From Anaeromicropila populeti (GTDB taxonomy: Bacteria > Bacillota > Clostridia > Lachnospirales > Lachnospiraceae), in NCBI RefSeq assembly GCF_900112775.1, contig NZ_FOYZ01000014.1, positions 2,267-66,266 on the forward strand: DNA of 64,000 nt, in the 5' to 3' direction. The notes beneath the pieces are model-generated. The model saw only the letters and a list, made by a program, of their open reading frames with translations. It was not told where the DNA came from and did not search any database. The position numbers were made by a program, and so were the translations under genes. Below are positions 1-8,738 of this stretch, in pieces. Position 1 is the stretch's first letter, and the number at the start of each line of letters is the position of its first letter.

Positions 1-441
1 GTAACACCAACACCAGTAGTAACACCAACACCAACAGCAGTAACAGGTGTTAAGCCAGTTGTTAAAGTTACTAGTCAGTTTGGAAATTCAGTAAATCAGC
101 AATACAGTATTTCTGCAGCTGGTACTGAAAGTGTTGATTTCTCTAAATTAACAATTCGTTATTACTACTCAAAAACTAGCACAAAGCCTCAGACATTCTG
201 GTGTGATAATGCAGGTTTACAATTAAATGTAGATCCATGGTATGTAAGCCTTACTTCTAAAGTAAATGCTACATTTGAAGATGGATATATGGAAATAACA
301 TTTGATAGTAACTATCAGTTAGCTCCAGGAACAGGAACGTTAGCATTAGGAGTTCGTTTTGCTCAATCTGACTGGTCAGCATATACAGATTTTGTTGATA
401 ATGGAGTAAAAGTATTTTATGATGGTACACAAGTAGGTTAA
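1..441 (+). CDS. C-terminal part of a secreted CBM3 (cellulose-binding) enzyme, 5' truncated
   Basis: Frame 1 is open from the window edge to a TAA at 439-441 (146 residues visible). It starts in a Thr-Pro-Val linker of the kind that joins modules of secreted cellulases, then continues as one beta-sandwich module. The run LTIRYYYSKT, the QTFWCDNA segment, APGTGTLALGVRF and the ending DWSAYTDFVDNGVKVFYDGTQVG-like stretch (about residues 115-146) match family 3 carbohydrate-binding modules, which bind crystalline cellulose outside the cell. The catalytic module lies upstream of the window, so the enzyme class cannot be read. A terminator follows directly. Confidence 0.85.
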   Translation, partial: VTPTPVVTPTPTAVTGVKPVVKVTSQFGNSVNQQYSISAAGTESVDFSKLTIRYYYSKTSTKPQTFWCDNAGLQLNVDPWYVSLTSKVNATFEDGYMEITFDSNYQLAPGTGTLALGVRFAQSDWSAYTDFVDNGVKVFYDGTQVG

Positions 442-454
442 TAATAATTAGATA

Positions 455-501
455 GCTCTCTTTTGGCAGGTTAATATATACTTGTCAAGAGAGAGTTTTT
501 T
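455..501 (+). terminator. Intrinsic terminator after the CBM3 gene
   Basis: CTCTCTT (456-462) pairs with AAGAGAG (487-493) and a run of T begins at 496. It sits 14 nt after the stop codon of the cellulose-binding gene. Confidence 0.75.
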
Positions 502-521
502 TAGTTAATTAAAACCGCCAG

Positions 522-547
522 AGTATGTGGAACACACACTTTTTTTG
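522..547 (+). terminator. Possible second, back-up terminator
   Basis: AGTATGTG (522-529) pairs with CACACACT (533-540), with one A-C mismatch and a tight loop, followed by seven T. It is shorter and weaker than the preceding hairpin. From about 548 to 685 I see no gene and no recognisable riboswitch or T-box. Confidence 0.4.
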
Positions 548-685
548 TAAATAGATAGCCTGATTCATAATGAATTTTGATGCCGAATTTCTTGCATATT
601 TTACTTGTTTTAATTTGATAAATGCTAGAAAACTTGCATAAATCACTGGGTAAAAAAGAAGTTACGAATGAAGTACAATTATTTC

Positions 686-714
686 TTGCAAAATCATACC
701 ATATATATTAAAAT
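686..714 (+). promoter_or_regulatory. Sigma-A type promoter for aspB
   Basis: TTGCAA (686-691), a 17-bp spacer, then TAAAAT (709-714). The expected start is near 721, about 60 nt before the aminotransferase start codon. Confidence 0.55.
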
Positions 715-780
715 GTATTAGAAAATAGAATATGGGAAAACTAGTTATAGTTTTGTTAGAAAAATTAAGGTGGTGCAATT

Positions 781-1977
781 ATGGCGTTATCATTATCAAA
801 AAAAGCCCAGGCAGTTAAGCCTTCTTCTACATTAGAAATTACTGCTAAGGCTAAAAAATTGAAGGCAGAAGGAATTGACGTTGTTGGGTTTGGTGCAGGA
901 GAGCCAGATTTTAATACTCCCAAGAATATATGTGAAAAAGCATGTGAAGCTATAAACAGTGGTTTTACAAAGTATACTCCAGCATCAGGAACAGACGAAT
1001 TAAAGAAAGCAATTTGTCAGAAATTTAGTGATTTCAATCATATTAAATACGAACCAAACCAAATTGTAATCAGCAACGGTGGAAAGCATTCATTAACCAA
1101 TATTTTTGAGGCGATTTTAAACCCTGGAGATGAAGTGATTATTCCAGCGCCCTATTGGTTGAGTTATCCAGAGATTGTAAAACTCTCAGATGGTGTTCCA
1201 GTAATTATAGATACAACAAAAGAACAAGGATTTAAACCAACTGCACAGCAGATTTTAGAGGCTTGTACAGATAAAACAAAAGCCTTAATATTAAACAGCC
1301 CTAGCAATCCAACAGGAATGATTTATTCTAGGGATGAGTTAGAGGAAATTGCAAAAATTGCAGTGGAAAAAGATTTTTATGTTGTGGCAGATGAAATGTA
1401 TGAGTATTTAACATATGACGGAGCAGAACATATTAGTATTGCATCGTTAAATGATGAAATATATAAGCGTACAATTACTTGTAGTGGTGTTTCTAAAAGT
1501 TATGCAATGACTGGGTGGAGAATCGGATATACGGGTTCATCTGTTGAAATTGCTAAACTAATGGGTAGTGTACAAAGTCATCAGACATCTAATCCAAATA
1601 GTATTGCACAAAAAGCCGCTTATGAAGCTTTAGTAGGCCCTCAGGATGCAGTAGAAGCAATGAAAGAAGAATTTGATAAGCGTAGAAAGTATATGTTTGA
1701 ACGTATATCAAAAATGCCATATGTTTCAACTCTTGAACCAAAGGGTGCTTTTTACGTATTTATCGATGCGGGTGAAGTTCTTGCAAAGGAATATAAAGGT
1801 AAAGTAATTGGTGATATAGCAAACTTTGCGAGCATTTTAATTGAGGAATATAATGTAGCAGTAATTCCTTGTGCTGATTTTGGCTGCGATGAATTTATCC
1901 GTTTATCCTATGCAATTTCACTGGAGCAGATTGAAAAAGGATTAAATCGTATTGAAGAATTTTTAAAGGCACTTTAA
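781..1977 (+). CDS. aspB: Pyridoxal-phosphate aspartate aminotransferase (class I)
   Basis: Transfers the amino group between aspartate and 2-oxoglutarate, linking oxaloacetate to amino-acid synthesis in the cytoplasm. The 398-residue length is normal. GAGEPDFNTP (38-47) is the N-terminal substrate-binding signature, NSPSNPTG (172-179) and D204 contact PLP, and SGVSKSYAMTGWRIGY (235-250) carries the PLP lysine K239. The fit is best to the Bacillus AspB branch, but other amino-acid specificities within class I cannot be excluded. The start is supported by AAGGTGG at 767-773. proC follows 32 nt downstream, so the two are probably co-transcribed. Confidence 0.9.
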   Translation: MALSLSKKAQAVKPSSTLEITAKAKKLKAEGIDVVGFGAGEPDFNTPKNICEKACEAINSGFTKYTPASGTDELKKAICQKFSDFNHIKYEPNQIVISNGGKHSLTNIFEAILNPGDEVIIPAPYWLSYPEIVKLSDGVPVIIDTTKEQGFKPTAQQILEACTDKTKALILNSPSNPTGMIYSRDELEEIAKIAVEKDFYVVADEMYEYLTYDGAEHISIASLNDEIYKRTITCSGVSKSYAMTGWRIGYTGSSVEIAKLMGSVQSHQTSNPNSIAQKAAYEALVGPQDAVEAMKEEFDKRRKYMFERISKMPYVSTLEPKGAFYVFIDAGEVLAKEYKGKVIGDIANFASILIEEYNVAVIPCADFGCDEFIRLSYAISLEQIEKGLNRIEEFLKAL

Positions 1978-2009
1978 AAAATGATAATATAGGAGAGAAG
2001 GTTAATAAG

Positions 2010-2810
2010 ATGGGTTTATTAGGATTTATTGGTATGGGCAACATGGGATTTGCAATGCTCAAAGGAGCATTAAAGGTATTTCAAAAAGAACAGCTGGCAT
2101 TTACCTGCCTTGAAAAAGAAATTAAGGAGAAGGTGAATGGGGAAACAGGGGTTAAGTATTTGGAAAACAATGTTGAACTTGTCAAGTCTAGTAAATATAT
2201 CGTGCTTGCAATTAAACCACAGGTTTATGAAAGTGTGTTAGATGAAATAAAAGAAAGTGTAACAGCAGACCATGTTATTATTTCAATAGCTCCTGGAATA
2301 GATATAGCTTATTTACAAAATAAGCTGGGAACAGATGTGTTAGTGGCTCGTGCAATGCCAAATACACCGGCATTAGTAAATGAGGGTATGTCTGGTCTTT
2401 GTTTCTGCAAAAATTCCTTTACAGAAGAAGAAAGAAATACTGTAGTACAGTTTTTTCAGTCCTTTGGCAAATGTGAAGTAGTAGATGAAAAATTAATGAA
2501 TGCCGTAGTTTGTGCTAGTGGAAGTTCTCCAGCTTATGTATATATGTTTATCGAAGCATTAGCAGATGGGGCAGTAAAATATGGAATACCACGAGAACAG
2601 GCCTATTCTTTTGCAGCTCAAACTGTATTAGGTGCTGCAAAAATGGTATTAGAAACAAAAGAACATCCAGGAAAACTGAAAGACCAGGTTTGTTCACCAG
2701 GAGGTACAACAATTGCCGCAGTTTCTGCTTTGGAGGAATATGGATTCCGTAATGCAGTGATTAAGGCTACTGATCGATGCTATGAAAAAACAACTGCATT
2801 TAGCAAATAG
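2010..2810 (+). CDS. proC: Pyrroline-5-carboxylate reductase
   Basis: Last step of proline synthesis: reduces 1-pyrroline-5-carboxylate with NAD(P)H in the cytoplasm. The N-terminal Rossmann motif GFIGMGNMG (5-13) binds the nucleotide. The C-terminal dimerisation and active-site region shows VVCASGSSPAYVYMFIEAL and the signature around VCSPGGTTIAAV. Length of 266 residues is typical. The start is preceded by GGAGAGAAGG. It follows aspB closely, so aspartate and proline metabolism are grouped here. Confidence 0.95.
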   Translation: MGLLGFIGMGNMGFAMLKGALKVFQKEQLAFTCLEKEIKEKVNGETGVKYLENNVELVKSSKYIVLAIKPQVYESVLDEIKESVTADHVIISIAPGIDIAYLQNKLGTDVLVARAMPNTPALVNEGMSGLCFCKNSFTEEERNTVVQFFQSFGKCEVVDEKLMNAVVCASGSSPAYVYMFIEALADGAVKYGIPREQAYSFAAQTVLGAAKMVLETKEHPGKLKDQVCSPGGTTIAAVSALEEYGFRNAVIKATDRCYEKTTAFSK

Positions 2811-2838
2811 AAAATTTTTGTAAAGGGGAGTTGTATAC

Positions 2839-3372
2839 GTGGAGGAATATAAAAGACTAAAACGAGAATTGATTCATAAGGGGAAGATTATTGACTATTA
2901 CTGTGATTATATGCAGATTCCAAATGGAACAGTTGCAGAGTGGGATTTTATAAATCATAAAGGTGCCGCAGCAATTGTACCTGTTGATTCTGATGGAAAT
3001 ATTATTATGGTAAGACAATACCGGAATGCGCTTGAACGATATACTTTGGAAATCCCAGCCGGCGGTCTGAATGCTGGAGAAACCATGAAGGAATGTGCGG
3101 TACGGGAGCTAGAAGAAGAAACTGGATATCGGACAAAGGCTGCGGAACATCTTATTGACATTTATACAACAGTAGCATTTTGTAATGAGAAAATAGGTAT
3201 TTATCTTGCTGAGGATTTAATGCCAGGAAGACAGCATTTGGACTCAGATGAGTTTTTAAATGTTGAAAAGCATTCTCTGACGGAATTAATGGAACTGATT
3301 TTTACTGGCAAGATCGAAGACAGCAAAACAGTATCTGCTTTATTAGCATATAAGGCAAAAAGAAGTTTGTAA
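2839..3372 (+). CDS. Nudix hydrolase, ADP-ribose pyrophosphatase type
   Basis: Cleaves nucleoside diphosphates linked to another group, most likely ADP-ribose, as a housecleaning enzyme. The full Nudix box runs from G75 to Y97: G75, E81, R89-E90-L91, E93-E94 and G96 are all in register. The IPAGGLNAGE segment just before it is typical of the ADP-ribose pyrophosphatase (NudF/YqkG) subgroup. The start is a GTG placed after AAGGGGAG (2823-2830). Its position between proC and spoIIM suggests one transcript. Confidence 0.88.
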   Translation: MEEYKRLKRELIHKGKIIDYYCDYMQIPNGTVAEWDFINHKGAAAIVPVDSDGNIIMVRQYRNALERYTLEIPAGGLNAGETMKECAVRELEEETGYRTKAAEHLIDIYTTVAFCNEKIGIYLAEDLMPGRQHLDSDEFLNVEKHSLTELMELIFTGKIEDSKTVSALLAYKAKRSL

Positions 3373-3432
3373 GAAGTTTCATAAAGACATGATGGCTTTC
3401 ATATTCTATAAAGTAAGGATATGGAGGTTGTC

Positions 3433-4023
3433 ATGAAAATACTAGAAAATAATTTAAAGAAATTGAACATATCGAAAATTATGTTGTTGGCTTCTGTGAC
3501 AAGCTTTGTTGCAGGGATTGTTGTTTCTAAGCTGACAAAGAACGGGTATACAGGATTTTCTGAATACATAAATAACATCTTATTATCTGAGTTTCATTCC
3601 AATGATAAAATTCCATTATTTTTATATATTTTACAAAGAAGATTAAAGAACTATATTTTAGTATGGTTGTTCAGTGTTACAATTTTATCAGTGCCATATA
3701 ATTTGAGTTACATTTTTTTGAAAAGCTTTTCATCTGGCTTTGTATTAGGCGCATTAGTTATTTTATACGGATGGAATGGATTTGCAGCTGGTTTGTCATA
3801 TGCATTTCCTCACTATTTAATCTATATTCCAACCATGGCCACTGCAATAATCAGAACTTGGAAGCTTCATCAGAGAATTCAAAAAGGAGTATATGCAAGA
3901 AAGGGAAAACTTATTTTGGAACAAATTCCGATTTTTTTATGCCTTTTTTGCTGTATGATAATAGGAAGCGTGTTAGAGACATTTGTAAATCCATCTTTTA
4001 TTGAATGGATACATATAATATAA
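3433..4023 (+). CDS. spoIIM: Stage II sporulation protein M
   Basis: Integral membrane protein of the SpoIIM family, part of the SpoIID-SpoIIM-SpoIIP machine that thins septal peptidoglycan during engulfment. About 196 residues with hydrophobic helices near residues 17-32, 75-97, 104-140 and 164-186. GFVLGALVILYGWNGFAAGLSYAFPHYLIYIP is the conserved central segment (read in pieces from about residue 95). I choose ATG 3433 rather than ATG 3421, because GGAGG at 3423-3427 is an ideal ribosome site for 3433 and overlaps the earlier ATG. Supports a spore-forming host. Confidence 0.88.
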   Translation: MKILENNLKKLNISKIMLLASVTSFVAGIVVSKLTKNGYTGFSEYINNILLSEFHSNDKIPLFLYILQRRLKNYILVWLFSVTILSVPYNLSYIFLKSFSSGFVLGALVILYGWNGFAAGLSYAFPHYLIYIPTMATAIIRTWKLHQRIQKGVYARKGKLILEQIPIFLCLFCCMIIGSVLETFVNPSFIEWIHII

Positions 4024-4071
4024 GAGAACAATGCCTATGTTCCATACATTTTTGCGTTCTTAGTAACTAAA

Positions 4072-4101
4072 AAAAGCAGGAACCAAGATAGTCCTGCTTT
4101 T
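4072..4101. terminator. Bidirectional terminator between spoIIM and the DAHP synthase gene
   Basis: AAAAGCAGGA (4072-4081) pairs perfectly with TCCTGCTTTT (4092-4101). T runs on both sides let it serve both convergent genes. Confidence 0.85.
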
Positions 4102-4110
4102 CAATAAATA

Positions 4111-5139
4111 TTAAACTAAATCGGCAACACGATAAATCAGTTTTTCACTTTCACTCCAGCCAAGACATGGATCTGTGATGGATTTTCCATAAATGCGGTC
4201 AGATATTTTCTGGCTGCCTGGCTCAATATAGCTTTCGATCATGATACCCTTAACAAGGTCACGAATATCATTTGAGTTTTTACGGCTATGCATTATCTCT
4301 TCAATAATACGTGGCTGTTCAAAATACAATTTATTTGAATTTGCATGATTCGAATCAATTATAGTAGCTGGATTCTGTAAATCTAATTTATTATACATTT
4401 CCAAAAGCCTTTTCAAATCCTCATAGTGGTAATTTGGAATACTTTGACCATGCTTATTTACGGCACCTCTTAGAATCGCATGTGCAAGAGGATTACCATC
4501 TGTTTTAACTTCCCAGCCACGATATAAAAATGTATGCTGTGCCTGAGCGGCGATGCAGGAATTCATCATTACGGAAAAGTCACCACTGGTAGGGTTTTTC
4601 ATTCCACAAGGAATATCTATACCGCTAATGGTAAGACGATGTTGCTGATCCTCAACAGAACGAGCACCAACAGCTACATAAGACAAAATATCAGATAAAT
4701 AAGGCCAATTTTCTGGATAAAGCATTTCATCAGCTGCAAATAAATGAGACTCTTGAATGGCACGAATATGCATTTTACGCATTGCAATAAGCCCTTCACA
4801 TAAATCAGGTGCTTTTTCTGGGTCTGGCTGGTGCACAATACCCTTGTAACCTTCTCCTGTAGTTCTAGGTTTATTCGTATAGATTCTAGGAATAATTATA
4901 ATCCTATCTTCAACTTTTTCTTGAACTTTTGCCAGTCGGGAAATATAATCACAAACAGCATCCTCGTTGTCAGCTGAACAAGGACCGATTATTAAAATAA
5001 ACTTCTGGGAGTGACCGGTAAAAACATTTGCAATTTCAGCATCTCTTTGTTCTTTTAATTTTGCTAAGTCTGCCGGGATAGGATAATTAGTTATCAACTC
5101 GTCCGGAGTCATAGCTTCCTTTAAATAATGTAAACTCAT
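4111..5139 (-). CDS. aroF: 3-deoxy-7-phosphoheptulonate (DAHP) synthase, AroF/G/H type
   Basis: First step of the shikimate pathway: condenses phosphoenolpyruvate and erythrose 4-phosphate. The 342-residue protein shows IIGPCSADNEDAV (50-62) and KPRTTGEGYKG (90-100), the substrate-binding signatures of the type I alpha family. GMKNPTSGDF and IIDSNHANSNK lie in the later barrel strands that bind metal and phosphate. An AAGGAGA ribosome site precedes the start on the minus strand. It is a single gene, convergent with spoIIM, with its own promoter. Which aromatic amino acid inhibits it cannot be read. Confidence 0.95.
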   Translation of the reverse strand: MSLHYLKEAMTPDELITNYPIPADLAKLKEQRDAEIANVFTGHSQKFILIIGPCSADNEDAVCDYISRLAKVQEKVEDRIIIIPRIYTNKPRTTGEGYKGIVHQPDPEKAPDLCEGLIAMRKMHIRAIQESHLFAADEMLYPENWPYLSDILSYVAVGARSVEDQQHRLTISGIDIPCGMKNPTSGDFSVMMNSCIAAQAQHTFLYRGWEVKTDGNPLAHAILRGAVNKHGQSIPNYHYEDLKRLLEMYNKLDLQNPATIIDSNHANSNKLYFEQPRIIEEIMHSRKNSNDIRDLVKGIMIESYIEPGSQKISDRIYGKSITDPCLGWSESEKLIYRVADLV

Positions 5140-5183
5140 AGTATAAAATCTCCTTTAGTTCGTACAAATCATCAATCAAGTTC

Positions 5184-5212
5184 ATTCTATACTTTTTTAT
5201 ACTATAAGTCAA
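5184..5212 (-). promoter_or_regulatory. Promoter of the DAHP synthase gene
   Basis: Read on the minus strand: TTGACT (5212-5207), exactly 17 bp, TAGAAT (5189-5184). The start codon is about 45 nt downstream. Confidence 0.65.
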
Positions 5213-5330
5213 CAATTATACTAGAAATAGATTATCAACAGCCTAAGCTGCAAATTCCTGTTGACTGGTTAAAAGCATTTCAATATAATACCAGATAGAG
5301 ACATTTATTTTGAAAGTGAGGAACAACAAG

Positions 5331-5633
5331 ATGACAGAAGAAAAAGATGGAGTTCATTTAGTACGGGTTAAAAAAGAGAAGAAACAAACAAAGAAAAAGG
5401 AAAAAAAACCAGCGCCATATAAAAAAACGGAAGCTGGTCTTGAGAAGAAAAATCAAAAAGTACCAGAGCAGACAAAAAAAGCAATTATCATTAATATAGT
5501 TATGTTTTTGACCGCAGTTATAATTCTAATACTGGCAGCTAAAGGAATTTTAAGTGATATGTTAAGTATTATATTGCTTATTGTGGTGTCTTCAATCAGC
5601 CTGCTTATTACAAGAATTTTTCACTATAATTAA
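5331..5633 (+). CDS. Small Lys-rich membrane protein, unknown function
   Basis: A 100-residue protein I do not recognise. Residues 1-50 are strongly basic and probably cytoplasmic (repeated Lys runs around KKEKKQTKKKEKK), followed by two hydrophobic helices (about 52-72 and 75-97). A TTG at 5310 would lengthen it, but GTGAGGA at 5316-5322 sits 8 nt before ATG 5331, so that is the likely start. It is transcribed alone and converges with the exchanger gene, with only 3 nt between the stop codons. Confidence 0.6.
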   Translation: MTEEKDGVHLVRVKKEKKQTKKKEKKPAPYKKTEAGLEKKNQKVPEQTKKAIIINIVMFLTAVIILILAAKGILSDMLSIILLIVVSSISLLITRIFHYN

Positions 5634-5636
5634 AAG

Positions 5637-6575
5637 CTACAGAATATTTATAAAATAGGCGATATAACAAATGACCATAATGCCGCCGCCGATTCTGCCC
5701 AGTTTTTTTGTTTTGAAAACGCATAACCAGAGTAGCAGAACTGATAAAATACAGATAATATTATCAAATATAAAGCCTTGAGCATAATTAATAGGGAAAA
5801 GTAATGAAGTAGTTCCTAAAATAAATAATATGTTGAAAATGTTACTTCCTACTACATTTCCAATGGCAATTTCATCTTTTCCTTTTCTTGCAGCCATAAT
5901 GGATGTAATTAGTTCAGGTAGAGAAGTGCCGAAGGCTACAATAGTAAGACCGATAAACCGTTCGCTTAATCCCATGATACTAGCTAGGGCAGATGCGCTG
6001 CTGACTGTAAACTTACTTCCGGCAACAATAGAAATAAGGCCAATAATTGTGATAATGATTAATTTGAAAAAGGAGTCATTTTTATTAGCTGCCGGGATGT
6101 CATCTGCGGCTCCATTATTCTTTCTGGATAGTTGTATTAAGTAGATAAAAAATATAATAAATAGTACCCATAATACCACTCCGTCCATTGTAGAGAGCTG
6201 ATTCCCGTTTTTGCCAAGAAATAAAAGTACAGCTGAGATAGCAATGACAAATGGAACTTCAAAAAATAAGGTTGACTTTTGAATGGAAAGTGGTAATATC
6301 AGAGAAGTGATTCCGAGTATTAGCAAAATGTTTAAAATGTTGCTGCCTACTACGTTACCAAGTGCAATATCCGCATTTCCATTGGCACTAGCGGCCAATC
6401 CAACTGCAGCTTCAGGAGCACTTGTTCCAAAAGCAACAATGGTAAGCCCGATAACAAGCTGTGGTATGTGAAATTTATCTGCAATTTTTGAGGCTCCGTC
6501 AACGAACCAGTCTGCACCCTTAATTAATAGGAAAAATCCTATTATCAGTATTAATAATTCCTTTAAAATTTCCAT
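5637..6575 (-). CDS. Calcium/sodium antiporter, CaCA family (YrbG type)
   Basis: Membrane exchanger that moves Ca2+ out against Na+ or H+. The 312-residue protein shows the internal duplication of the family: the first half has VAFGTSAPEAAVG and GNVVGSNILN, the second half repeats VAFGTSLPELITS and GNVVGSNIFN. These are the two alpha-repeats that form the cation site. About ten hydrophobic helices are visible and there is no cytosolic regulatory loop. An AAGGAA ribosome site precedes the ATG on the minus strand. Ion preference is inferred from the family. Confidence 0.92.
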   Translation of the reverse strand: MEILKELLILIIGFFLLIKGADWFVDGASKIADKFHIPQLVIGLTIVAFGTSAPEAAVGLAASANGNADIALGNVVGSNILNILLILGITSLILPLSIQKSTLFFEVPFVIAISAVLLFLGKNGNQLSTMDGVVLWVLFIIFFIYLIQLSRKNNGAADDIPAANKNDSFFKLIIITIIGLISIVAGSKFTVSSASALASIMGLSERFIGLTIVAFGTSLPELITSIMAARKGKDEIAIGNVVGSNIFNILFILGTTSLLFPINYAQGFIFDNIICILSVLLLWLCVFKTKKLGRIGGGIMVICYIAYFINIL

Positions 6576-6658
6576 TTCAATTGTTCCTTCCTATTATATA
6601 AAAAATTAGTAGTAAATGATAATATTGTAGAATTTTACAGTATGTTTGTCAAGGCAAA

Positions 6659-6698
6659 ACTACTAGTAAAACTGATTAATAAAACATATACTAGTAGT
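6659..6698. promoter_or_regulatory. Perfect 9-bp inverted repeat over the upstream start codon of the Ig-like gene
   Basis: ACTACTAGT (6659-6667) and ACTAGTAGT (6690-6698) are exact reverse complements with 22 nt between. The right arm covers the first possible GTG start (6697). It may be an operator or an mRNA hairpin. Confidence 0.45.
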
Positions 6699-7275
6699 GA
6701 ATAAATTTGTGAGTAAAAAAATGAGAAAAACTAAGTGTATTTATTTTTTAAATGTGTTTTTTTACATAGCACTGATTATGTTGGTAATGATTTTATTGTT
6801 TCCGTATACAAAGTTTTATGAAAATAAATCGTTATTCCAGTCTTTTTTTGAACGAGTTAATACGAAAACTATTTATATGGAAAAGGGAAGTACATGTAAA
6901 ATGAATTTATTTTTAGTAAATCAGCGAGTTACCTATCAGTCACAGAATTTTCGTATTGCAGATATAAATCAATTTGGAAAAATCAGTGGAAAAAATACAG
7001 GGAATACAATGATTTTAGTGAAAACTAAAAAGAAAACTCTAAAGTGCCGGGTATACGTAATCGCTTTAAATAAGGGAACTATATCCTGCAAAAAGGGTGA
7101 ACAGACTAATTTGAAGGTAAAGGGTACATCTGCATGGGTAAAGTGGAAGAGTGAGGATCAAAGTATTGCTAAAGTAACTCGTTTTGGTAAGGTAACAGGT
7201 GTGAAGAGCGGAACCACTTATGTAATTGCCAAAGTAAAGGGAATTACTTTGAAATGTGAGATTATTGTTATATAA
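6697..7275 (+). CDS. Membrane-anchored protein with bacterial Ig-like (BIG2) repeats
   Basis: Short surface protein of up to 192 residues. A basic N-terminus is followed by one hydrophobic helix (about residues 14-35), likely an uncleaved signal anchor. The rest is outside the cell and holds two Ig-like units. The second is clear: a Gly-Thr core, WKSEDQSIAKVTRFGKVTG and the closing GTTYVIAKVKG are typical of BIG2 domains. The first unit is weaker (IADINQFGKISGKNTG). No ribosome site is convincing, so GTG 6697, GTG 6709 and ATG 6721 are all possible starts. It may share a message with the carboxypeptidase that follows. Confidence 0.7.
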   Translation: MNKFVSKKMRKTKCIYFLNVFFYIALIMLVMILLFPYTKFYENKSLFQSFFERVNTKTIYMEKGSTCKMNLFLVNQRVTYQSQNFRIADINQFGKISGKNTGNTMILVKTKKKTLKCRVYVIALNKGTISCKKGEQTNLKVKGTSAWVKWKSEDQSIAKVTRFGKVTGVKSGTTYVIAKVKGITLKCEIIVI

Positions 7276-7288
7276 AAAGTCTTAACAG

Positions 7289-7317
7289 TTGTCATAAAAA
7301 TGAAACGTAGCTATTAA
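7289..7317 (+). promoter_or_regulatory. Possible promoter for the carboxypeptidase gene
   Basis: TTGTCA (7289-7294), 17 bp, TATTAA (7312-7317). The -10 box matches only four of six bases. Confidence 0.35.
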
Positions 7318-7353
7318 AATAGTAGTAATCATAAAATTGTAGCGGTGTGTAAG

Positions 7354-8595
7354 ATGAAAAGAGTAGTTGCATATTTTTGTTGTATCATTCTATGTATGCA
7401 GATAATTAGCCAGAAAAACATTGTATTTGGGAATTCTGCATTCCACACAAATCGTTCCTTGATTTCCAATGAAACGGAGGAAAAGACATCTGAGCCTGAT
7501 TTGCAGATAACGTCACAAAGTGCTGTATTGATTGAAGGTTCAACAGGAACCATACTTTATGAGAAGAATAAAGATGAAAGACGGTTTCCAGCAAGCATTA
7601 CTAAAATAATGACACTTCTGTTGATTTTTGAAGCATTAGAAGACGGAAAAATCAGTTTAGAGGATGAGGTTACAGTAAGTGAGCATGCAGCGTCTATGGG
7701 AGGCTCCCAGGTTTATGTAGAGCCAAATGAAAAGCTGACAGTAGATACAATGATAAAATGTATAACCATTTCCAGTGCAAATGATTGTGCAGTAGCAATG
7801 GCAGAGTTTTTGGCTGGTTCAGAGACAGAATTTGTTACTAGAATGAATGCCAAAGCAAAAGAACTAGGTATGAATAATACTAACTTTATGAATTGCTGTG
7901 GTCTTGATGATGAAATTACAAAAGGTCATTATTCCAGTGCTTATGACATTGCACTCATGTCGCGAGAGTTAATCACAAAACACTCTGAAATCACAAAATA
8001 TTCTACTGTCTGGATGGATACATTTACTCATACAACGAAAAAGGGAGAAAGTGAATTTGGACTAACAAATACAAACAAACTGGTACGTACATATAATGGA
8101 ATTACAGGATTAAAAACAGGTTCGACCAGTAAAGCAAAGTACTGTTTATCAGCGACAGCTAATCGAAACGGAATGGATATGATTGCAGTAGTCATGGCTG
8201 CTCCAGAATCTAAAACAAGATTCTCGGAGGCAGCTAGAATGTTAGACTACGGCTTTGCTAACTGCACTATGTATCAGGATGACAATAAAGATACTGTTTT
8301 AGAACAGATTGCTGTTAAAAGAGGATTAAAGGATTTTATTGTTCCTAAAATAGCAAGTACCTTTACCTATTTACTTATGAATGGAGAAAGTAGTGAGAAC
8401 ATTCAAAAAGAAATTATATATGAAGCTGATGTAGAAGCTCCAGTTATGGAGGGAGATGTTATTGGAGAAATTAAGTATACATATGGAGGAAAGGATATTG
8501 GAAGTGTTCCAATTGTATCCTCTGAAAACATAGGAAAAGCAAAGTTTAAAAATTATCTAGAAAAAATTGTAAAGAAATTTTTTATTGCAGATTAG
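7354..8595 (+). CDS. D-alanyl-D-alanine carboxypeptidase (serine, DacF/PBP5 family)
   Basis: Penicillin-binding protein that trims the terminal D-alanine from peptidoglycan stem peptides outside the membrane. An N-terminal signal peptide (about residues 1-24) leads to the catalytic domain. The three signatures are present: SITK in PASITKIMTLL (SxxK), SAN in ISSANDCAV (SxN) and KTG in LKTGSTSKAKY. The remaining C-terminal part is a beta-rich PBP5 C domain with an amphipathic end that can lie on the membrane. GTG 7345 is an alternative start; neither start has a strong ribosome site. A second family member is encoded at 36964. Confidence 0.9.
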   Translation: MKRVVAYFCCIILCMQIISQKNIVFGNSAFHTNRSLISNETEEKTSEPDLQITSQSAVLIEGSTGTILYEKNKDERRFPASITKIMTLLLIFEALEDGKISLEDEVTVSEHAASMGGSQVYVEPNEKLTVDTMIKCITISSANDCAVAMAEFLAGSETEFVTRMNAKAKELGMNNTNFMNCCGLDDEITKGHYSSAYDIALMSRELITKHSEITKYSTVWMDTFTHTTKKGESEFGLTNTNKLVRTYNGITGLKTGSTSKAKYCLSATANRNGMDMIAVVMAAPESKTRFSEAARMLDYGFANCTMYQDDNKDTVLEQIAVKRGLKDFIVPKIASTFTYLLMNGESSENIQKEIIYEADVEAPVMEGDVIGEIKYTYGGKDIGSVPIVSSENIGKAKFKNYLEKIVKKFFIAD

Positions 8596-8601
8596 GTATT
8601 A

Positions 8602-8633
8602 GGGAGGAAGAGAGATTTTTCCTCCCATTTGTT
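8602..8633 (+). terminator. Probable terminator after the carboxypeptidase gene
   Basis: GGGAGGAA (8602-8609) pairs with TTCCTCCC (8619-8626), followed by ATTTGTTT. Confidence 0.6.
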
Positions 8634-8646
8634 TGCAAAAGAACAC

Positions 8647-8675
8647 TTGCGAATTCTTTCATTTATTAGTAAAAT
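8647..8675 (+). promoter_or_regulatory. Promoter of the scpAB operon
   Basis: TTGCGA (8647-8652), 17 bp, TAAAAT (8670-8675), about 65 nt before scpA. Confidence 0.5.
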
Positions 8676-8738
8676 AGTTTCGAAGCAGACAAAAATACGG
8701 ATTAGAAGAGAAGAATAAGTGAGAAGGCCAGGTGTAGA

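Noticed and set aside
442-780. Riboswitch or T-box before the aspartate aminotransferase gene
   Set aside because: After the terminators the stretch is AT-rich with a promoter near its end; no T-box motif or conserved aptamer core is visible.
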